Shown: positions 40,357 through 49,452, counted from the first letter of the stretch. The stretch: 64,000 nt of DNA from Microbacterium lushaniae (GCF_008727775.1 NZ_CP044232.1:2294001-2358000); one strand, 5' to 3'. Numbers and translations: made by a program. The notes: generated from the sequence alone by a model not told the origin.

Positions 40357-40362
40357 TAACGT
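40357..40362 (+). promoter_or_regulatory. -10 box of leaderless desaturase promoter
   Basis: TAACGT precedes the desaturase ATG by exactly 6 nt, giving a possible second, leaderless promoter in addition to the regulated one at 39998-40026. Confidence 0.5.
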
Positions 40363-40368
40363 CGTGCT

Positions 40369-41469
40369 ATGAGCACTGACATCCGCGCGACGAAGCCTGG
40401 CACGACCGGTCGCGGCGCGGGTGCCCGGGGCGTCAGCGAATTCACCGCTCTGGCCCACATGATCCGCGACAGCGGATTGATGCGCCGGCGGTACGGCTAC
40501 TACTGGACCAAGCTGATCGGCCTTCCCCTCGCCCTCATCGCGGCGCTGGTGGCATTCGTCTGGATCGGCGACACGTGGTGGCAGCTGTTCACCGCGGTGG
40601 GTCTGGCGATCCTGTTCACCCAGATCGCCATGCTGGGCCACGATGCCGCGCACCGGCAGATCTTCGTATCTGGCAAGTGGAACGACTGGATCTGCCTGAT
40701 CATCGGCGATCTTTTCGTGGGCATGAGCTACGGCTGGTGGCAGCACAAGCACACCCGTCACCACGCCAATCCGAACAAGCTCGGCGCCGACCCCGACATC
40801 GAGCTTCCGGTGATCGCGGTCACGGCGGAGGCGCCCGCCCCGCGCAGCCGGCTGGTCGGCTGGCTCCGGGCCCATCAGGGACTGTTCTTCTTCCCGATCC
40901 TCCTGCTCGAGGGCATCTCCCTGCATGCGTCCGGGATCCGGCGTGTGAGCGTTCGCGAACGGCTCGATCGGCGCTGGATCGAGATCGCGTTCCTGGGCGT
41001 GCGCCTGGTCGGCTTCACCGTACTGGTGTTCGTCGTCCTCTCCCCCGGCATCGCATTCGTGTTCCTCGCCGTGCAGCTGGGACTCTTCGGGGTCTACATG
41101 GGGATGGCGTTCGCCCCCAACCACAAGGGCATGCCGGTCGTCCCCCGCGATGTGACCTTCGACTTCCTCCGCCGTCAGGTGATGATGAGCCGCAACATCC
41201 GGGGCAACCGGTTCCTCGACACCGTCATGGGCGGGCTCAATTACCAGATCGAGCACCACCTGTTCCCCTCGATGCCGCGGGTGCATCTGCGCAAAGCGGC
41301 ACCGATGATCGCCGCCTACTGCCGCGAGAAGGGCGTGCCTTACACGCAGACCGGACTGTTCGCGTCGTACGGGATCGTCGTGCGCTACATCAACCGCGTC
41401 GGGCTCGGCGAGCGCGACGTGTTCAGCTGCCCGCTCGTCGAGCAGCGCGCCCAGATCGCCCCGGTCTGA
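40369..41469 (+). CDS. Membrane fatty-acid desaturase
   Basis: 366-residue integral di-iron desaturase. The three histidine boxes are intact: HDAAH (residues 91-95), HKHTRHH (126-132) and QIEHH (293-297). Q-x-x-H-H in the third box is the pattern of acyl-lipid/linoleoyl-CoA-type (front-end class) desaturases. Four membrane helices separate the boxes. It introduces double bases-independent unsaturation, that is cis double bonds, into membrane acyl chains using O2 and reduced ferredoxin; FdxA in this window is a possible donor. Upstream palindrome-controlled promoter suggests regulation by membrane state or fatty acids. Confidence 0.92.
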   Translation: MSTDIRATKPGTTGRGAGARGVSEFTALAHMIRDSGLMRRRYGYYWTKLIGLPLALIAALVAFVWIGDTWWQLFTAVGLAILFTQIAMLGHDAAHRQIFVSGKWNDWICLIIGDLFVGMSYGWWQHKHTRHHANPNKLGADPDIELPVIAVTAEAPAPRSRLVGWLRAHQGLFFFPILLLEGISLHASGIRRVSVRERLDRRWIEIAFLGVRLVGFTVLVFVVLSPGIAFVFLAVQLGLFGVYMGMAFAPNHKGMPVVPRDVTFDFLRRQVMMSRNIRGNRFLDTVMGGLNYQIEHHLFPSMPRVHLRKAAPMIAAYCREKGVPYTQTGLFASYGIVVRYINRVGLGERDVFSCPLVEQRAQIAPV

Positions 41470-41503
41470 CCCCGGTTGCGGGCACAGCGCTTGCCCACCG
41501 GGC

Positions 41504-41902
41504 TCACGCCGGCTCGTACCCGATCAGCCACGTCAGTCCGTACCGGTCCCGCACCGTTCCATCGCTGGCGCCCCACGGCCGCTCCTGCAGCGGGTCGATC
41601 ACGGTGCCCCCCTCTGACAGCACCGCGAACCATTCCTCCAGCGTGGCGGCCGGTGCCGCCCCCAAGAGCGACAGCAGCAGCCCCTCGACCGCGACGGTCG
41701 GCTCGTCCTGCGCCGCATCCGCGGCGAACAGATCGACCGGACCCACCAGTATCCCGTGTGCGATCGCCTCCGCGGGTCCGTCGTCGCGGCCGAAGTCGGC
41801 GAACGTGTGCAGCGTCAGTTCGCCGCCGAAGACGCCGCGGTAAAAGCGCAGCGCATCGGCGGCGACGCCGGGGAAGAAGACGTAGGGCGGCGGGGCGGTC
41901 AT
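41504..41902 (-). CDS. PhnB-like VOC superfamily protein
   Basis: 132-residue glyoxalase-fold protein of the PhnB/3-demethylubiquinone-methyltransferase-like group. It begins with the family pattern YVFFPGVAADALRFYRGVFGGEL and contains the C-terminal DRYGLTWLIGY strand. The usual metal ligands of true glyoxalases are not all visible, so function is unassigned. The ATG has TAGCGT 6 nt upstream (41909-41914), the leaderless arrangement. Confidence 0.85.
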   Translation of the reverse strand: MTAPPPYVFFPGVAADALRFYRGVFGGELTLHTFADFGRDDGPAEAIAHGILVGPVDLFAADAAQDEPTVAVEGLLLSLLGAAPAATLEEWFAVLSEGGTVIDPLQERPWGASDGTVRDRYGLTWLIGYEPA

Positions 41903-41928
41903 GCCGCCACGCTAGCGCCTCCCGCCCG

Positions 41929-42594
41929 CTACGGCCGCTCGAGTCCGACGCGATCGACCCTGCGGTGATAGCGCATGCCCGCCATGCCGCCGAGGATCGC
42001 CCCCACCAGCGTCACGATCGCCGCGCCCACGGCGGTGAGGATGCCGGTCGCGGTCGCGGACTCGGGGGTGACCGGAATGCGGGGGAAGCCGTCGAGATTG
42101 GCCAGGACGTCCCACTGGCTGCCCGCGATGGCCGTCACCACGGCGACGATCACGGCGATCACGATCGCCCAGATCCACACCGCGAGGCCCTGCTTGGCCC
42201 CGCTGAAACGGGCCATCCGGCCGGCCACGTAACCGCCGGCGAAGTAGGCGACGAACAGCACCACGGCCAGGACGATGGCGCTGCCGATGCCGACCGCATC
42301 GCTGTTGTCTGCGGCGGCGTCGGCGGCCTCGTCGACGGACGTGCCGGAGCTGAGCCCGATGGCCGCTCCCACCGCTGCGACCAGCGCCGCCAGCAGAACG
42401 GCGGCCCCCATCGCGGTGAGCCATCCGAAGAAGGCCGCGCCGAACTTGAAGCCGCCGAATCGGTCCTTCTCCCGGGCGAGCACGTCCTGGCGGAGCGTGT
42501 CGCGCTGCCCATCGGCGGCGACCCTCGGCCCGTCGCCGGAGTCCGGGGCTCGCGGCGGTACGGCGTCCCGGCGGTCTGGATTGTCTGCACTCAT
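41929..42594 (-). CDS. Membrane protein of unknown function
   Basis: 221 residues: a hydrophilic N terminus (about 1-45, rich in D, R and P, with LRQDVLAREKDRFGG), four to five hydrophobic helices and a short basic tail (GMRYHRRVDRVG). Glycine-rich helix pairs (GGYVAGRMARFSGAKQG and GAILGGMAGM) resemble YrzE/TIGR04086-type membrane proteins. TAGGTT sits 6 nt before the ATG (42601-42606). The preceding gene is 26 nt away on the same strand. No role can be stated. Confidence 0.6.
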   Translation of the reverse strand: MSADNPDRRDAVPPRAPDSGDGPRVAADGQRDTLRQDVLAREKDRFGGFKFGAAFFGWLTAMGAAVLLAALVAAVGAAIGLSSGTSVDEAADAAADNSDAVGIGSAIVLAVVLFVAYFAGGYVAGRMARFSGAKQGLAVWIWAIVIAVIVAVVTAIAGSQWDVLANLDGFPRIPVTPESATATGILTAVGAAIVTLVGAILGGMAGMRYHRRVDRVGLERP

Positions 42595-42686
42595 GCGGCG
42601 AACCTAGGTCGCGGCACCGGATCCCCGCACACCGTTGCCCTTCCGGCCATACCCGCGTAACCTGCCCGGCGCGCGCGGCGCCGGCG

Positions 42687-43148
42687 TCACTCCGCCTTGA
42701 GCAGCTCGCTCACCCGATAGGGGATCACTTCCCGCAGGAACAGGCTCGTCGAGGTCCGCAGGATGCCCGGGCACAGCCGGATGACTTCGGCCACGCGGTA
42801 CAGGTCATCGGGACTCTTCGCGACCACGCGCAGCAGCAGGTCGGTGTCGCCTGCCGGTGCGAAGCACTCGAGCACCTCGGGCACCCCGCGCAGGGCCTCG
42901 ATGGCCTCGGCGATCTGATGCTGATCGAGCTCGACGCGGATGGATGCGGCGACGCCTCGCCCGAGCGCGGCCGGACGCACACGGGCGCTGTGGGGTCGGA
43001 GCACGCCGGAGGTCGAGAGTCGTTCCAGTCGTGCATGCACGGTGCCGCGGGCCAACGACAGCCGTTGCGCCAGGAGGGCGACGGGGATCCGGGAGTCGTC
43101 GTCGAGCGCCAGCAGGATTCGACGGTCGGTCTCGTCCAGGCCGTTCAT
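42687..43148 (-). CDS. Lrp/AsnC-family transcriptional regulator
   Basis: 153-residue feast/famine regulator. The N-terminal helix-turn-helix reads LDETDRRILLALDDDSRIPVALLAQRLSLARGTVHARLERL across residues 3-43, followed by the RAM/AsnC ligand-binding domain (ASIRVELDQHQIAEAIEAL, CFAPAGDTDLLLRVVAK). It forms oligomers that sense an amino acid. The ATG at 43148 follows AGGAGG by 9 nt; a TTG nine bases upstream is less likely. It is divergent from an amino-acid permease, its probable target, with repeated TTGCRC boxes in between. Confidence 0.92.
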   Translation of the reverse strand: MNGLDETDRRILLALDDDSRIPVALLAQRLSLARGTVHARLERLSTSGVLRPHSARVRPAALGRGVAASIRVELDQHQIAEAIEALRGVPEVLECFAPAGDTDLLLRVVAKSPDDLYRVAEVIRLCPGILRTSTSLFLREVIPYRVSELLKAE

Positions 43149-43202
43149 ACTGTCCAACCTCCTTCTCGGAGCACCCCGGCGACTGATCAGATTGACTACC
43201 CT

Positions 43203-43252
43203 GTTGCGTCGCTATTGCACCGATTGCGCGATGGGTGTTGTGATCATTGCAC
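43203..43252. promoter_or_regulatory. Cluster of TTGCRC boxes, candidate Lrp binding array
   Basis: Direct repeats GTTGCGT (43203), ATTGCAC (43214), ATTGCGC (43223) and ATTGCAC (43246) follow each other at about one- or two-turn spacings 55-105 bp upstream of the Lrp gene. Lrp-family octamers commonly bind such phased repeats. Confidence 0.5.
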
Positions 43253-43312
43253 ACACGAGCGCGAGCCGCCACGAGCAGCGAGCGTCGGGATCGGCGAGCA
43301 CACCCCGCTGGC

Positions 43313-43338
43313 GCGAGCCCTTCGTGGAAAGGGCTCGC
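43313..43338 (+). promoter_or_regulatory. Hairpin in the permease leader region
   Basis: GCGAGCCCTT (43313-43322) pairs with AAGGGCTCGC (43329-43338) around a 6-nt loop. It stands 27 bp before a second, stronger hairpin. The pair resembles a pause/terminator arrangement but no known riboswitch or leader peptide is recognised. Confidence 0.4.
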
Positions 43339-43364
43339 CGTCGGCGCCCTGCACGGCCCGCACC

Positions 43365-43394
43365 GAAGAAGCGCCCCCGCGGGGGCGCTTCTTC
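43365..43394 (+). terminator. Near-perfect 30-bp palindrome, terminator or attenuator
   Basis: GAAGAAGCGCCCCC (43365-43378) is followed by GC and then its exact complement (43381-43394). The RNA hairpin is very stable and ends in CUUCUUCC. No annotated gene lies upstream on the plus strand, so it is either the terminator of a short untranslated RNA or an attenuator in the leader of the APC permease 120 bp downstream. Confidence 0.55.
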
Positions 43395-43514
43395 CGTCTG
43401 CGGCGCCCGAGACCCGCAGCCCCGTCACGATGGCGGAACGCGCATTTTAGGCGATCGGCCTTACGGTTCCGGTAGGGACTTGCACATGCCGACAGCGGGG
43501 GCTGGAGTGGTGCG

Positions 43515-44906
43515 ATGACCAAAGACATCGCACCGCCCGCGCCGGGTGGGAAGATCGGGCTGAAACGCGCCGTCGGCGCGCCGCTCCTCTTCGCCTTCAT
43601 CGTCGGCGACACTCTCGGAGCGGGCATCTACACCCTCGTCGGGACCATGGCCGACGATGTGGGCGGTGTGATCTGGTTGCCGTTGATCATCGCGCTCGTG
43701 GTGGCGCTGCTGACGGCCGGGACGTACGCGGAACTCATCACGAAGTACCCGCACGCGGGCGGCGCAGCCCGCTACGTCGACCGCGCGTTCAGCATCCCCT
43801 ACCTGTCGTTCCTCGTGGGCTTCCTCATGATGGCGTCGGGCATCACGACGGCCGCGGCCCTGGCGAACGCGTTCGCCGGCGACTACCTGGGCGCCCTCAT
43901 CGACGTTCCGCAGATGCCGGCGGCGATCGTCTTCATCATCCTGCTGACCCTGATCAACCTGCGCGGCGTGCGCGAATCGCTGGCGGCCAACCTGATCGCC
44001 TCCGTCATCGAGGTGACCGGACTGGTCATCGTCATCGTCATCGCCGCCATCGTGCTGGGCAGCGGCAACGGTGAGCCGGCGCGCATCTTCGAGTTCGCCC
44101 CCGACGTGCCGCCGCTGCAGGGCGCCTTCGCCGCATCCATCGTCGCGTTCTTCTCGTTCCTGGGGTTCGAGGCCGCCGCCAACATGGCCGAGGAGGTCAA
44201 GGACCCGTCGAAGGCCTACCCCCGCGCGCTGTTCGGCGCCATCATCACGGCCGCCGTGGTCTACCTGCTCATCGCCATCGGCGCCGTGATCGTGCTGCCG
44301 CCGGCGGATCTCGCCGAGTCGTCCGGTCCGCTCCTGGATGTCGTGGCCGCCAGCGGCCTGGGCGTTCCCAGCTGGCTGTTCGGACTCATCGCCCTGGTCG
44401 CGATCGCCAACGGTGCGCTGCTGTTCATGGTCATGGCCAGCCGCGTGAGCTACGGTCTGGCGACGGCCGGCCTGCTCCCCCGCGTGTTCGAGCGGGTGCT
44501 GCCCAAGCGCCGCACCCCGTGGGTGTCGATCCTCGTCGTGGCCGGTGCGACCATCCTCCTCAGCCTCATCGGGGACGTCGCGACGCTGGCCGAGACGACC
44601 GTGCTGCTTCTGCTGCTGGTGTTCCTGTCTGCCAATGTCAGCGTGCTCGTGCTGAAGAAGAAGGACAAGGTCGACCATCCCCACTTCACCGTGCCGCGGA
44701 TCGTGCCGGTGCTCGCGATCATCGCCAGCATCGCGCTGCTGACGCAGCAGTCGTGGACGGTGTGGCTGGGCGCTCTGGCCTATGTCGCGGTCGGCTCGGT
44801 TCTCTTCCTCGTCGCCCGTTATACGCGCAAGCGCGGCGACGACCGCGAGAGCGCGCGCTCGGAGGCGGCGGCGGCACCCGGTGACGCCGCATCGGCCCCG
44901 GAGTGA
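43515..44906 (+). CDS. APC-family amino-acid permease
   Basis: 463-residue permease with 12 predicted helices. The first helix carries the unwound substrate site FIVGDTLGAGIYTLVG, and helix 6 has FFSFLGFEAAANMAEEVKDPSKAYPRAL, both standard for amino-acid/polyamine/organocation transporters. A cytosolic Arg/Glu/Ala-rich tail ends the chain. The start follows GGAG. Divergent Lrp regulator suggests induction or repression by an amino acid; the substrate is not predictable from sequence. Confidence 0.92.
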   Translation: MTKDIAPPAPGGKIGLKRAVGAPLLFAFIVGDTLGAGIYTLVGTMADDVGGVIWLPLIIALVVALLTAGTYAELITKYPHAGGAARYVDRAFSIPYLSFLVGFLMMASGITTAAALANAFAGDYLGALIDVPQMPAAIVFIILLTLINLRGVRESLAANLIASVIEVTGLVIVIVIAAIVLGSGNGEPARIFEFAPDVPPLQGAFAASIVAFFSFLGFEAAANMAEEVKDPSKAYPRALFGAIITAAVVYLLIAIGAVIVLPPADLAESSGPLLDVVAASGLGVPSWLFGLIALVAIANGALLFMVMASRVSYGLATAGLLPRVFERVLPKRRTPWVSILVVAGATILLSLIGDVATLAETTVLLLLLVFLSANVSVLVLKKKDKVDHPHFTVPRIVPVLAIIASIALLTQQSWTVWLGALAYVAVGSVLFLVARYTRKRGDDRESARSEAAAAPGDAASAPE

Positions 44907-45039
44907 CGGCGGCGAAGCGCTGGCTCACCTGCCGGCTTACTGCAGCGAGAGCCGTACGCGGCATGCTCAGCGCCGGACCGGCCGTCGCCGCCACGTCAAG
45001 GGGCATCCCCGAGGGGACGACGGGGTGCACCCTCGAACC

Positions 45040-45258
45040 ATGACATCGAACGCGAATCCCTCCGAGCCTTCGGAGGTGGACGAGACCGAGGTGGTCGCGC
45101 ACATCGCCGAGGACGTGCGCGACGAGATCCGGCATGGGCACGTGGAGGACGATGTCACCCACGTGCTGGAGGATCGCCTGGACAAGGCGGGCGTGCACTT
45201 GCGCCCGGAGGCCATCGACGACCTCGCCGAGGACATCGAGACCGACGCCTCGATCTGA
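45040..45258 (+). CDS. Small acidic protein of unknown function
   Basis: 72-residue soluble protein, strongly acidic, with two amphipathic helical segments (VDETEVVAHIAEDVRDEIRH and VLEDRLDKAGVHLRPEAIDD). No family is recognised. The start is the ATG at 45040; sequence upstream in the same frame has a composition unlike a coding region. It ends directly against the stop of a convergent VOC-family gene. Confidence is moderate because evidence is limited to composition and frame. Confidence 0.5.
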   Translation: MTSNANPSEPSEVDETEVVAHIAEDVRDEIRHGHVEDDVTHVLEDRLDKAGVHLRPEAIDDLAEDIETDASI

Positions 45259-45669
45259 TCAGCTCTCGCCGTCCACCGGAGGAGGATGGTGCATGAACTC
45301 GATCCGGACGCCGTTGTCGTCTTCGACGAACGCAGCGTAATAGCGCTCCGAGAAGCGCGGGTACACCTTCGGATCGCGCACGGCCGACCAGCCGGCGGCG
45401 AGGGCGACCGCGTGCAGTCGGTCGACCTCGTCGCGGGAGTCGACCGCGAACGCCAGGTGCTGCCATCCGACGCGTCCGTGCCGGTGCGGCCCGGTGCCTT
45501 CCTCTCGGGCGGGGAAGAGGATCAGCTCCGTCTCGCCCTCCCGATACCACGACACCGAGCCGTCGGCGTCGTACCGCTTACAGCCGAGCGCCTGCAGCAC
45601 GGGGTCGAACTGGGCGATCCCGCGCGTGAGGTCTTCGACGGTGATGCCGAGATGGTCCACAAGAGGCAT
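45259..45669 (-). CDS. VOC-family (glyoxalase-fold) protein
   Basis: 136-residue protein with two beta-alpha-beta-beta-beta modules. The first begins VDHLGITVEDL with the metal-ligand-like histidine; the second has WQHLAFAVDSRDEVDRLHA and ends FVEDDNGVRIEFMHHPPP with the C-terminal glutamate. Metal ligand positions (His, His, Glu) appear filled, so it may be a metal-dependent lyase, dioxygenase or resistance protein. GATAAT lies 6 nt before the start. Confidence 0.88.
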   Translation of the reverse strand: MPLVDHLGITVEDLTRGIAQFDPVLQALGCKRYDADGSVSWYREGETELILFPAREEGTGPHRHGRVGWQHLAFAVDSRDEVDRLHAVALAAGWSAVRDPKVYPRFSERYYAAFVEDDNGVRIEFMHHPPPVDGES

Positions 45670-45797
45670 GCAGCGATTATCTCGGCACCCTCCGACGTCG
45701 GAAAGGGCCGGATGCCGTCATGCGGCCTTCGCCAGACCTCCTCCGCCGCGCGGACGCAGGACCGCGGCAGCCGCCTTCATCGACGCCGGCGACGCGA

Positions 45798-46505
45798 TCA
45801 GCGATCGCGTCGGAGGAACGGCCGAGGCGCACGGCTGCGCCGCATCGGGATGTAGCTGCGCCATACGCTCACGTAGCCGAATCCCGAGTACCACAAGAGC
45901 CCGACGAAGAGGGCGAGGCCGGCCGCGATGCCCACCGCGACGGCCGACCCGACAGGTCCTCCGCTCACGGTGACCACGGCGCCCCCGAAGAGACCCAGGA
46001 CGCATCCGTCGACGACGAACAGCAGCATGGACGAACTTCCGATCAGCACGCTGGCGCCCCGGCGTCGCAGGAACGAGTACGTCTGCTTCATGCCATCCTG
46101 ATCGTCCGCGATCGCAGCGAGGAAATAGTCCTGCACGGCAGGATCGAGGTCGACGTAGGCGCCGCGGAGCCGGTTCATCGCGACGACGTACATCATGTCC
46201 TCCTCGGCGACGTTCATCACCCGGACGGCCGTCATGAACCCGATGAGGCACAGGAAGGCGAGGATCGCCACCATCGCCGTCGCGAATCCGCCCGAGAAGG
46301 CGGACGCCTGGCCGAGAAGCCCGATCGTGACCAGGCCCGCCGACACCAGCGTGAGGAAGATCGTGATCCGCGTGAGCACCTCGCTCTGCGCCGTGCCGCG
46401 CGCGGCGAGCAGCCCCCAATGCTCCGTCGCCAGGATCTGCGCTCGACGACCGAGCACGGCGTCGGATTCGGCCGGCGGGTCGACGGGAGGCGATGCCTCG
46501 CTCAT
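45798..46505 (-). CDS. Membrane protein of unknown function
   Basis: 235-residue protein with a hydrophilic start (about 1-35), two helices near 45-95, a soluble middle (EEDMMYVVAMNRLRGAYVDLDPAVQDYF) and two helices near 145-200, then a basic tail (RSYIPMRRSRAPRPFLRRDR). The layout is seen in actinobacterial membrane proteins without assigned role. Start at 46505 (MSEASPPVDPP) is preferred over an ATG 15 bases upstream because no ribosome site favours the longer form. The 128 bp beyond its stop holds no gene. Confidence 0.6.
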   Translation of the reverse strand: MSEASPPVDPPAESDAVLGRRAQILATEHWGLLAARGTAQSEVLTRITIFLTLVSAGLVTIGLLGQASAFSGGFATAMVAILAFLCLIGFMTAVRVMNVAEEDMMYVVAMNRLRGAYVDLDPAVQDYFLAAIADDQDGMKQTYSFLRRRGASVLIGSSSMLLFVVDGCVLGLFGGAVVTVSGGPVGSAVAVGIAAGLALFVGLLWYSGFGYVSVWRSYIPMRRSRAPRPFLRRDR

Positions 46506-46553
46506 GCCCACATTGTGCACCCCTGGGCAGTCCCGTGACAGGGAGCCTCTCGC

Positions 46554-47216
46554 CTACGCCGCATCCGCGGTTTGAGCACCCCCGCGGACGAGGGTCCGGA
46601 GCTCGGCGGCCTCCACGTCGGCTCCGAATGCCGGGGTCCCCGGTTCCAGCCGGGAACCGGCCGCAAGGTCCCCGATGGCGACGGCGTCGAACCCGAGCGC
46701 GTCGATCAGCTCGGCCACGGCGGTGACGTCGTCGGCGGAGTCGCCGGCTATCGCGATCGCCTTGCGCCCGGGGCGTCCGCGAGGACGGGCCTCGTCCTCG
46801 AGGTCGTGGTAACCCATGTGGTTCAGGGCCTTCACGACACGCGCACCGTCGAGGAACCGCTGCACCATCTCGCTCGAGGAGACACCCTCGGGCACGATGG
46901 CGTCACGGGGTCCGTCGACCTCCCACCAGTGGTTCATGGTGTCCACGACGAGCTTGCCCTCGAGCGCGTCCACGGGGAGGCGTCGGTGCTTGCCGAGCGG
47001 GAGCGCGAGGATCACCACGTCCGCTGCCTGGGCGACTTCTCTCGGCCATGCCGCGGTCGCGCCGGGGGTGAGGACCTCGGTGGTCAGCGCGATCCGCGCG
47101 GGATCGCCCGAGCCGGAGACGAGCACCCGGAAGCCGGCCGCGACGGCGAGGCGGGCGAGGACCGTGCCGACCTTGCCGGCCCCGAGGATCCCGACCGTGG
47201 GGAGGGGCGAGGTCAT
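46554..47216 (-). CDS. NADP-binding oxidoreductase (F420-dependent NADP reductase-like)
   Basis: 220-residue Rossmann protein. The dinucleotide motif [20 protein letters not shown] (about residues 8-27) is followed by [19 protein letters not shown] and [11 protein letters not shown], a pattern of NADP oxidoreductases coupled to coenzyme F420 and of related reductases. Start overlaps the second LLM oxidoreductase stop (ATGA), so it belongs to that operon. It may recycle a flavin or deazaflavin for its neighbours, though that is inference. Confidence 0.85.
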   Translation of the reverse strand: MTSPLPTVGILGAGKVGTVLARLAVAAGFRVLVSGSGDPARIALTTEVLTPGATAAWPREVAQAADVVILALPLGKHRRLPVDALEGKLVVDTMNHWWEVDGPRDAIVPEGVSSSEMVQRFLDGARVVKALNHMGYHDLEDEARPRGRPGRKAIAIAGDSADDVTAVAELIDALGFDAVAIGDLAAGSRLEPGTPAFGADVEAAELRTLVRGGAQTADAA

Positions 47217-48283
47217 CGCGACGCACCACCCGCAGCGACGGGCTGCTCCGCCAGCAGCTCACGGACGCGGGGGATCACCTGAGTGCCGTACAACTCGACC
47301 GACCGCATCCGCGCCGAGGCCGACACCGTACCGGCAGCGGAGTAGATCATGTCGAAGCGCCCCACGTCCAGAGCGCGGATCGCGCGGGCGATCTTGGCCG
47401 CGACGGTCTCCACCGAACCCACGTACAGCGAGCCGTGCTCCACGTCGGCCTCGAACTCCCGGCGCTGCAGAGGCGGCCAGCCGCGCAGCGCGCCGATCCG
47501 GTCGCGGATCTCCCGGTAGCCGGGGTGGAACAGCTCCTTGGCTTCCTCGTCGGTCGCGGCGACGAAGCCGGGCGAGTGCATCCCCACCGGCTGCGCGGTC
47601 GTGCCCAGCTGCTCGTGCGCTCGCCGGTACAGGTCGACGTACGGCGCGAAGCGATCGGGGGCACCTCCGATGATGGCGAGCATGAGCCGGAACCCGTAGT
47701 GCGCGGTGCGCAGCACCGATTGCGGCGACCCGCCGACGCCCACCCACGTGTGCAGGCGCCCGGACTCGGTCTTCGGATACACATCCGCGTCATGCAACGC
47801 GGCGCGAGTGGTGCCCTGCCACGTCACGGGCCTCTCCTCCAGGAGCCGGTGGAACAGGTCGATCTTCTCCTCGAAGAGCACCTCGTAGTCCTTCAGGTCG
47901 TACCCGAACAGGGGGAACGACTCGGTGAACGAACCGCGGCCGAGGATCACCTCGGCGCGCCCGCCGGAGAGCGCGTCGACCGTGGCGAAGCGCTGGAACA
48001 CCCGCACCGGGTCGTCCGACGACAGCACGGTCACCCCCGACGCGAGACGGATCCGTTTCGTCGCCGTCGCGATGCCGGCGAGCACCGTCTCGGGGCTGGA
48101 GATCGCGTACTCCGGCCGGTGATGCTCCCCCAGCGCGACCACGTCGATGCCGATCTCGTCTGCCAGGACCGCCTCCGCCACAGCCGCGCGGATCGCCCGA
48201 GCGTGCGAGACGATCTGCCCCCGGTCGTCACGTGGGCGGTCTCCGAAACTGTCGATGCCGAACTCGATCTGCGATGCATCCAT
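47213..48283 (-). CDS. LLM-class flavin-dependent oxidoreductase (second copy)
   Basis: 356-residue luciferase-like monooxygenase-fold enzyme using FMN or F420. Features are FGIDSFGD at the N terminus, [33 protein letters not shown] and [18 protein letters not shown]. It is clearly paralogous to the upstream gene, with the same block order and many shared residues, indicating tandem duplication. Preceded by AAGGAG. Middle gene of a MarR-controlled operon. Confidence 0.9.
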   Translation of the reverse strand: MDASQIEFGIDSFGDRPRDDRGQIVSHARAIRAAVAEAVLADEIGIDVVALGEHHRPEYAISSPETVLAGIATATKRIRLASGVTVLSSDDPVRVFQRFATVDALSGGRAEVILGRGSFTESFPLFGYDLKDYEVLFEEKIDLFHRLLEERPVTWQGTTRAALHDADVYPKTESGRLHTWVGVGGSPQSVLRTAHYGFRLMLAIIGGAPDRFAPYVDLYRRAHEQLGTTAQPVGMHSPGFVAATDEEAKELFHPGYREIRDRIGALRGWPPLQRREFEADVEHGSLYVGSVETVAAKIARAIRALDVGRFDMIYSAAGTVSASARMRSVELYGTQVIPRVRELLAEQPVAAGGASR

Positions 48284-48327
48284 CGTCTACAACTCCTTGT
48301 GAGGTCTTCGTCTCGTCTGCGGTCGCG

Positions 48328-49452
48328 TCACGAGGAGGCGCGGGCCGGGCCGCCGTCGGCGGTGATCCGCGCCACCTCCCGGTCCGTCGGTTCCCACGTG
48401 TCGTCGCCGTCTTCCAGCAGCTCTCGGACACGCGGCACCACCCGCTCCCCGAACAGCCGGATGCTGTCCTCCCGCGCCTGGCGCGGCAGGTGGCGCAGGT
48501 CGTATTTCAGGTCGAAGCGGGACAGGTGGTTGATGCGAACGATCCGGGCGATCTTCCGCGCCACCGTCTCCGGACCGCCGACATACAGCGCGCCCTCGCT
48601 GAGCTCCTGCAGGTACCGCTCGCGGGTGGGCGGGTAGAACCCGCGCTCGCGGCTCAGCTGGGTCACGACCGGTTCCCAGTGCCGCCAGTGCATGTCCCTG
48701 GCCTCTTCATCGGTGTCGGCGATGAACCCGAGGGAATGCTGTCCGATGGGCAGCTCGGCGTGCCCGAACTGCTCGAGCGCTCGCACATACAGCTCCGCAT
48801 GGCCGGCGAAGCGCTCGGGCTTGCCGCCGATGATGGCCATCATCATGGGCAGCCCGTTCCGGGCCGCCCGCAGCACCGAGTCGGGGCTCCCGCCGATCCC
48901 GATCCATGCGGGGATGCCTCCGGCCGGCATTCGCGGGTGCAGGCGCACGTCGGCCAGCGCGGGCCGGTACCGCCCCGACCAGGTCACGCGCTCTTCACGC
49001 ATGAGCCGCAGGAACAGGTCGAGCTTCTCCTCGAACAGCGCCTCGTACTCGGCGATGTCGAATCCGAACAGCGCGAACGATTCCGTCGCCGACGCCCGCC
49101 CCAGGACCATCTCGGTGCGCCCTTCGGAGATGGCGTCGACGGTGGCGAACTCCTGGTACAGGCGCACCGGATCCTGGGTGGACAGCACCGTCACCGAGGT
49201 CCCCAGCCGGATCGTGCTCGTCGCCTGCGCCGCCGCGGCCAGCACCACCGGCGTCGCCGAGTCGACCTGCCCGTCCCGGTAGTGCTCGCCCACGCTGAAG
49301 ACATCCAGGCCCACCGACTCCGCCACTTGCGCCTCCTCGACGAGCAGGCGCACAGAGCCGGCGTCGTCCAGGAGGCGACCGGCCTCGCTGGCGACGTCGC
49401 CGAACGTGTTCAATCCGAACAGCAGGCGGCGCTTCGCGCTCGGCTCGACCAT
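48328..49452 (-). CDS. LLM-class flavin-dependent oxidoreductase (first copy)
   Basis: 374-residue member of the luciferase-like monooxygenase family. Conserved blocks include FGLNTFGD, DVFSVGEHYRDGQ, TIRLGTSVTVLSTQDPVRLYQEF and IPAWIGIGGSPDSVLRAARNG. It lies first in the operon, 44 nt before its paralogue, and its ATG follows GGGAGGG. Substrate could be an aromatic or sulfur compound, an aldehyde or a drug. The divergent MarR gene shares its promoter region, so induction by its substrate is likely. Confidence 0.9.
   Translation of the reverse strand: MVEPSAKRRLLFGLNTFGDVASEAGRLLDDAGSVRLLVEEAQVAESVGLDVFSVGEHYRDGQVDSATPVVLAAAAQATSTIRLGTSVTVLSTQDPVRLYQEFATVDAISEGRTEMVLGRASATESFALFGFDIAEYEALFEEKLDLFLRLMREERVTWSGRYRPALADVRLHPRMPAGGIPAWIGIGGSPDSVLRAARNGLPMMMAIIGGKPERFAGHAELYVRALEQFGHAELPIGQHSLGFIADTDEEARDMHWRHWEPVVTQLSRERGFYPPTRERYLQELSEGALYVGGPETVARKIARIVRINHLSRFDLKYDLRHLPRQAREDSIRLFGERVVPRVRELLEDGDDTWEPTDREVARITADGGPARASS

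Noticed and set aside
43247..43450. 67-codon open frame between Lrp and the permease, possible leader peptide
   Set aside because: No amino-acid run suited to attenuation and no ribosome site; probably non-coding leader sequence.
44907..45039. tRNA or small RNA gene between the APC permease and the acidic protein
   Set aside because: No cloverleaf arms or CCA-compatible acceptor stem could be formed by eye.
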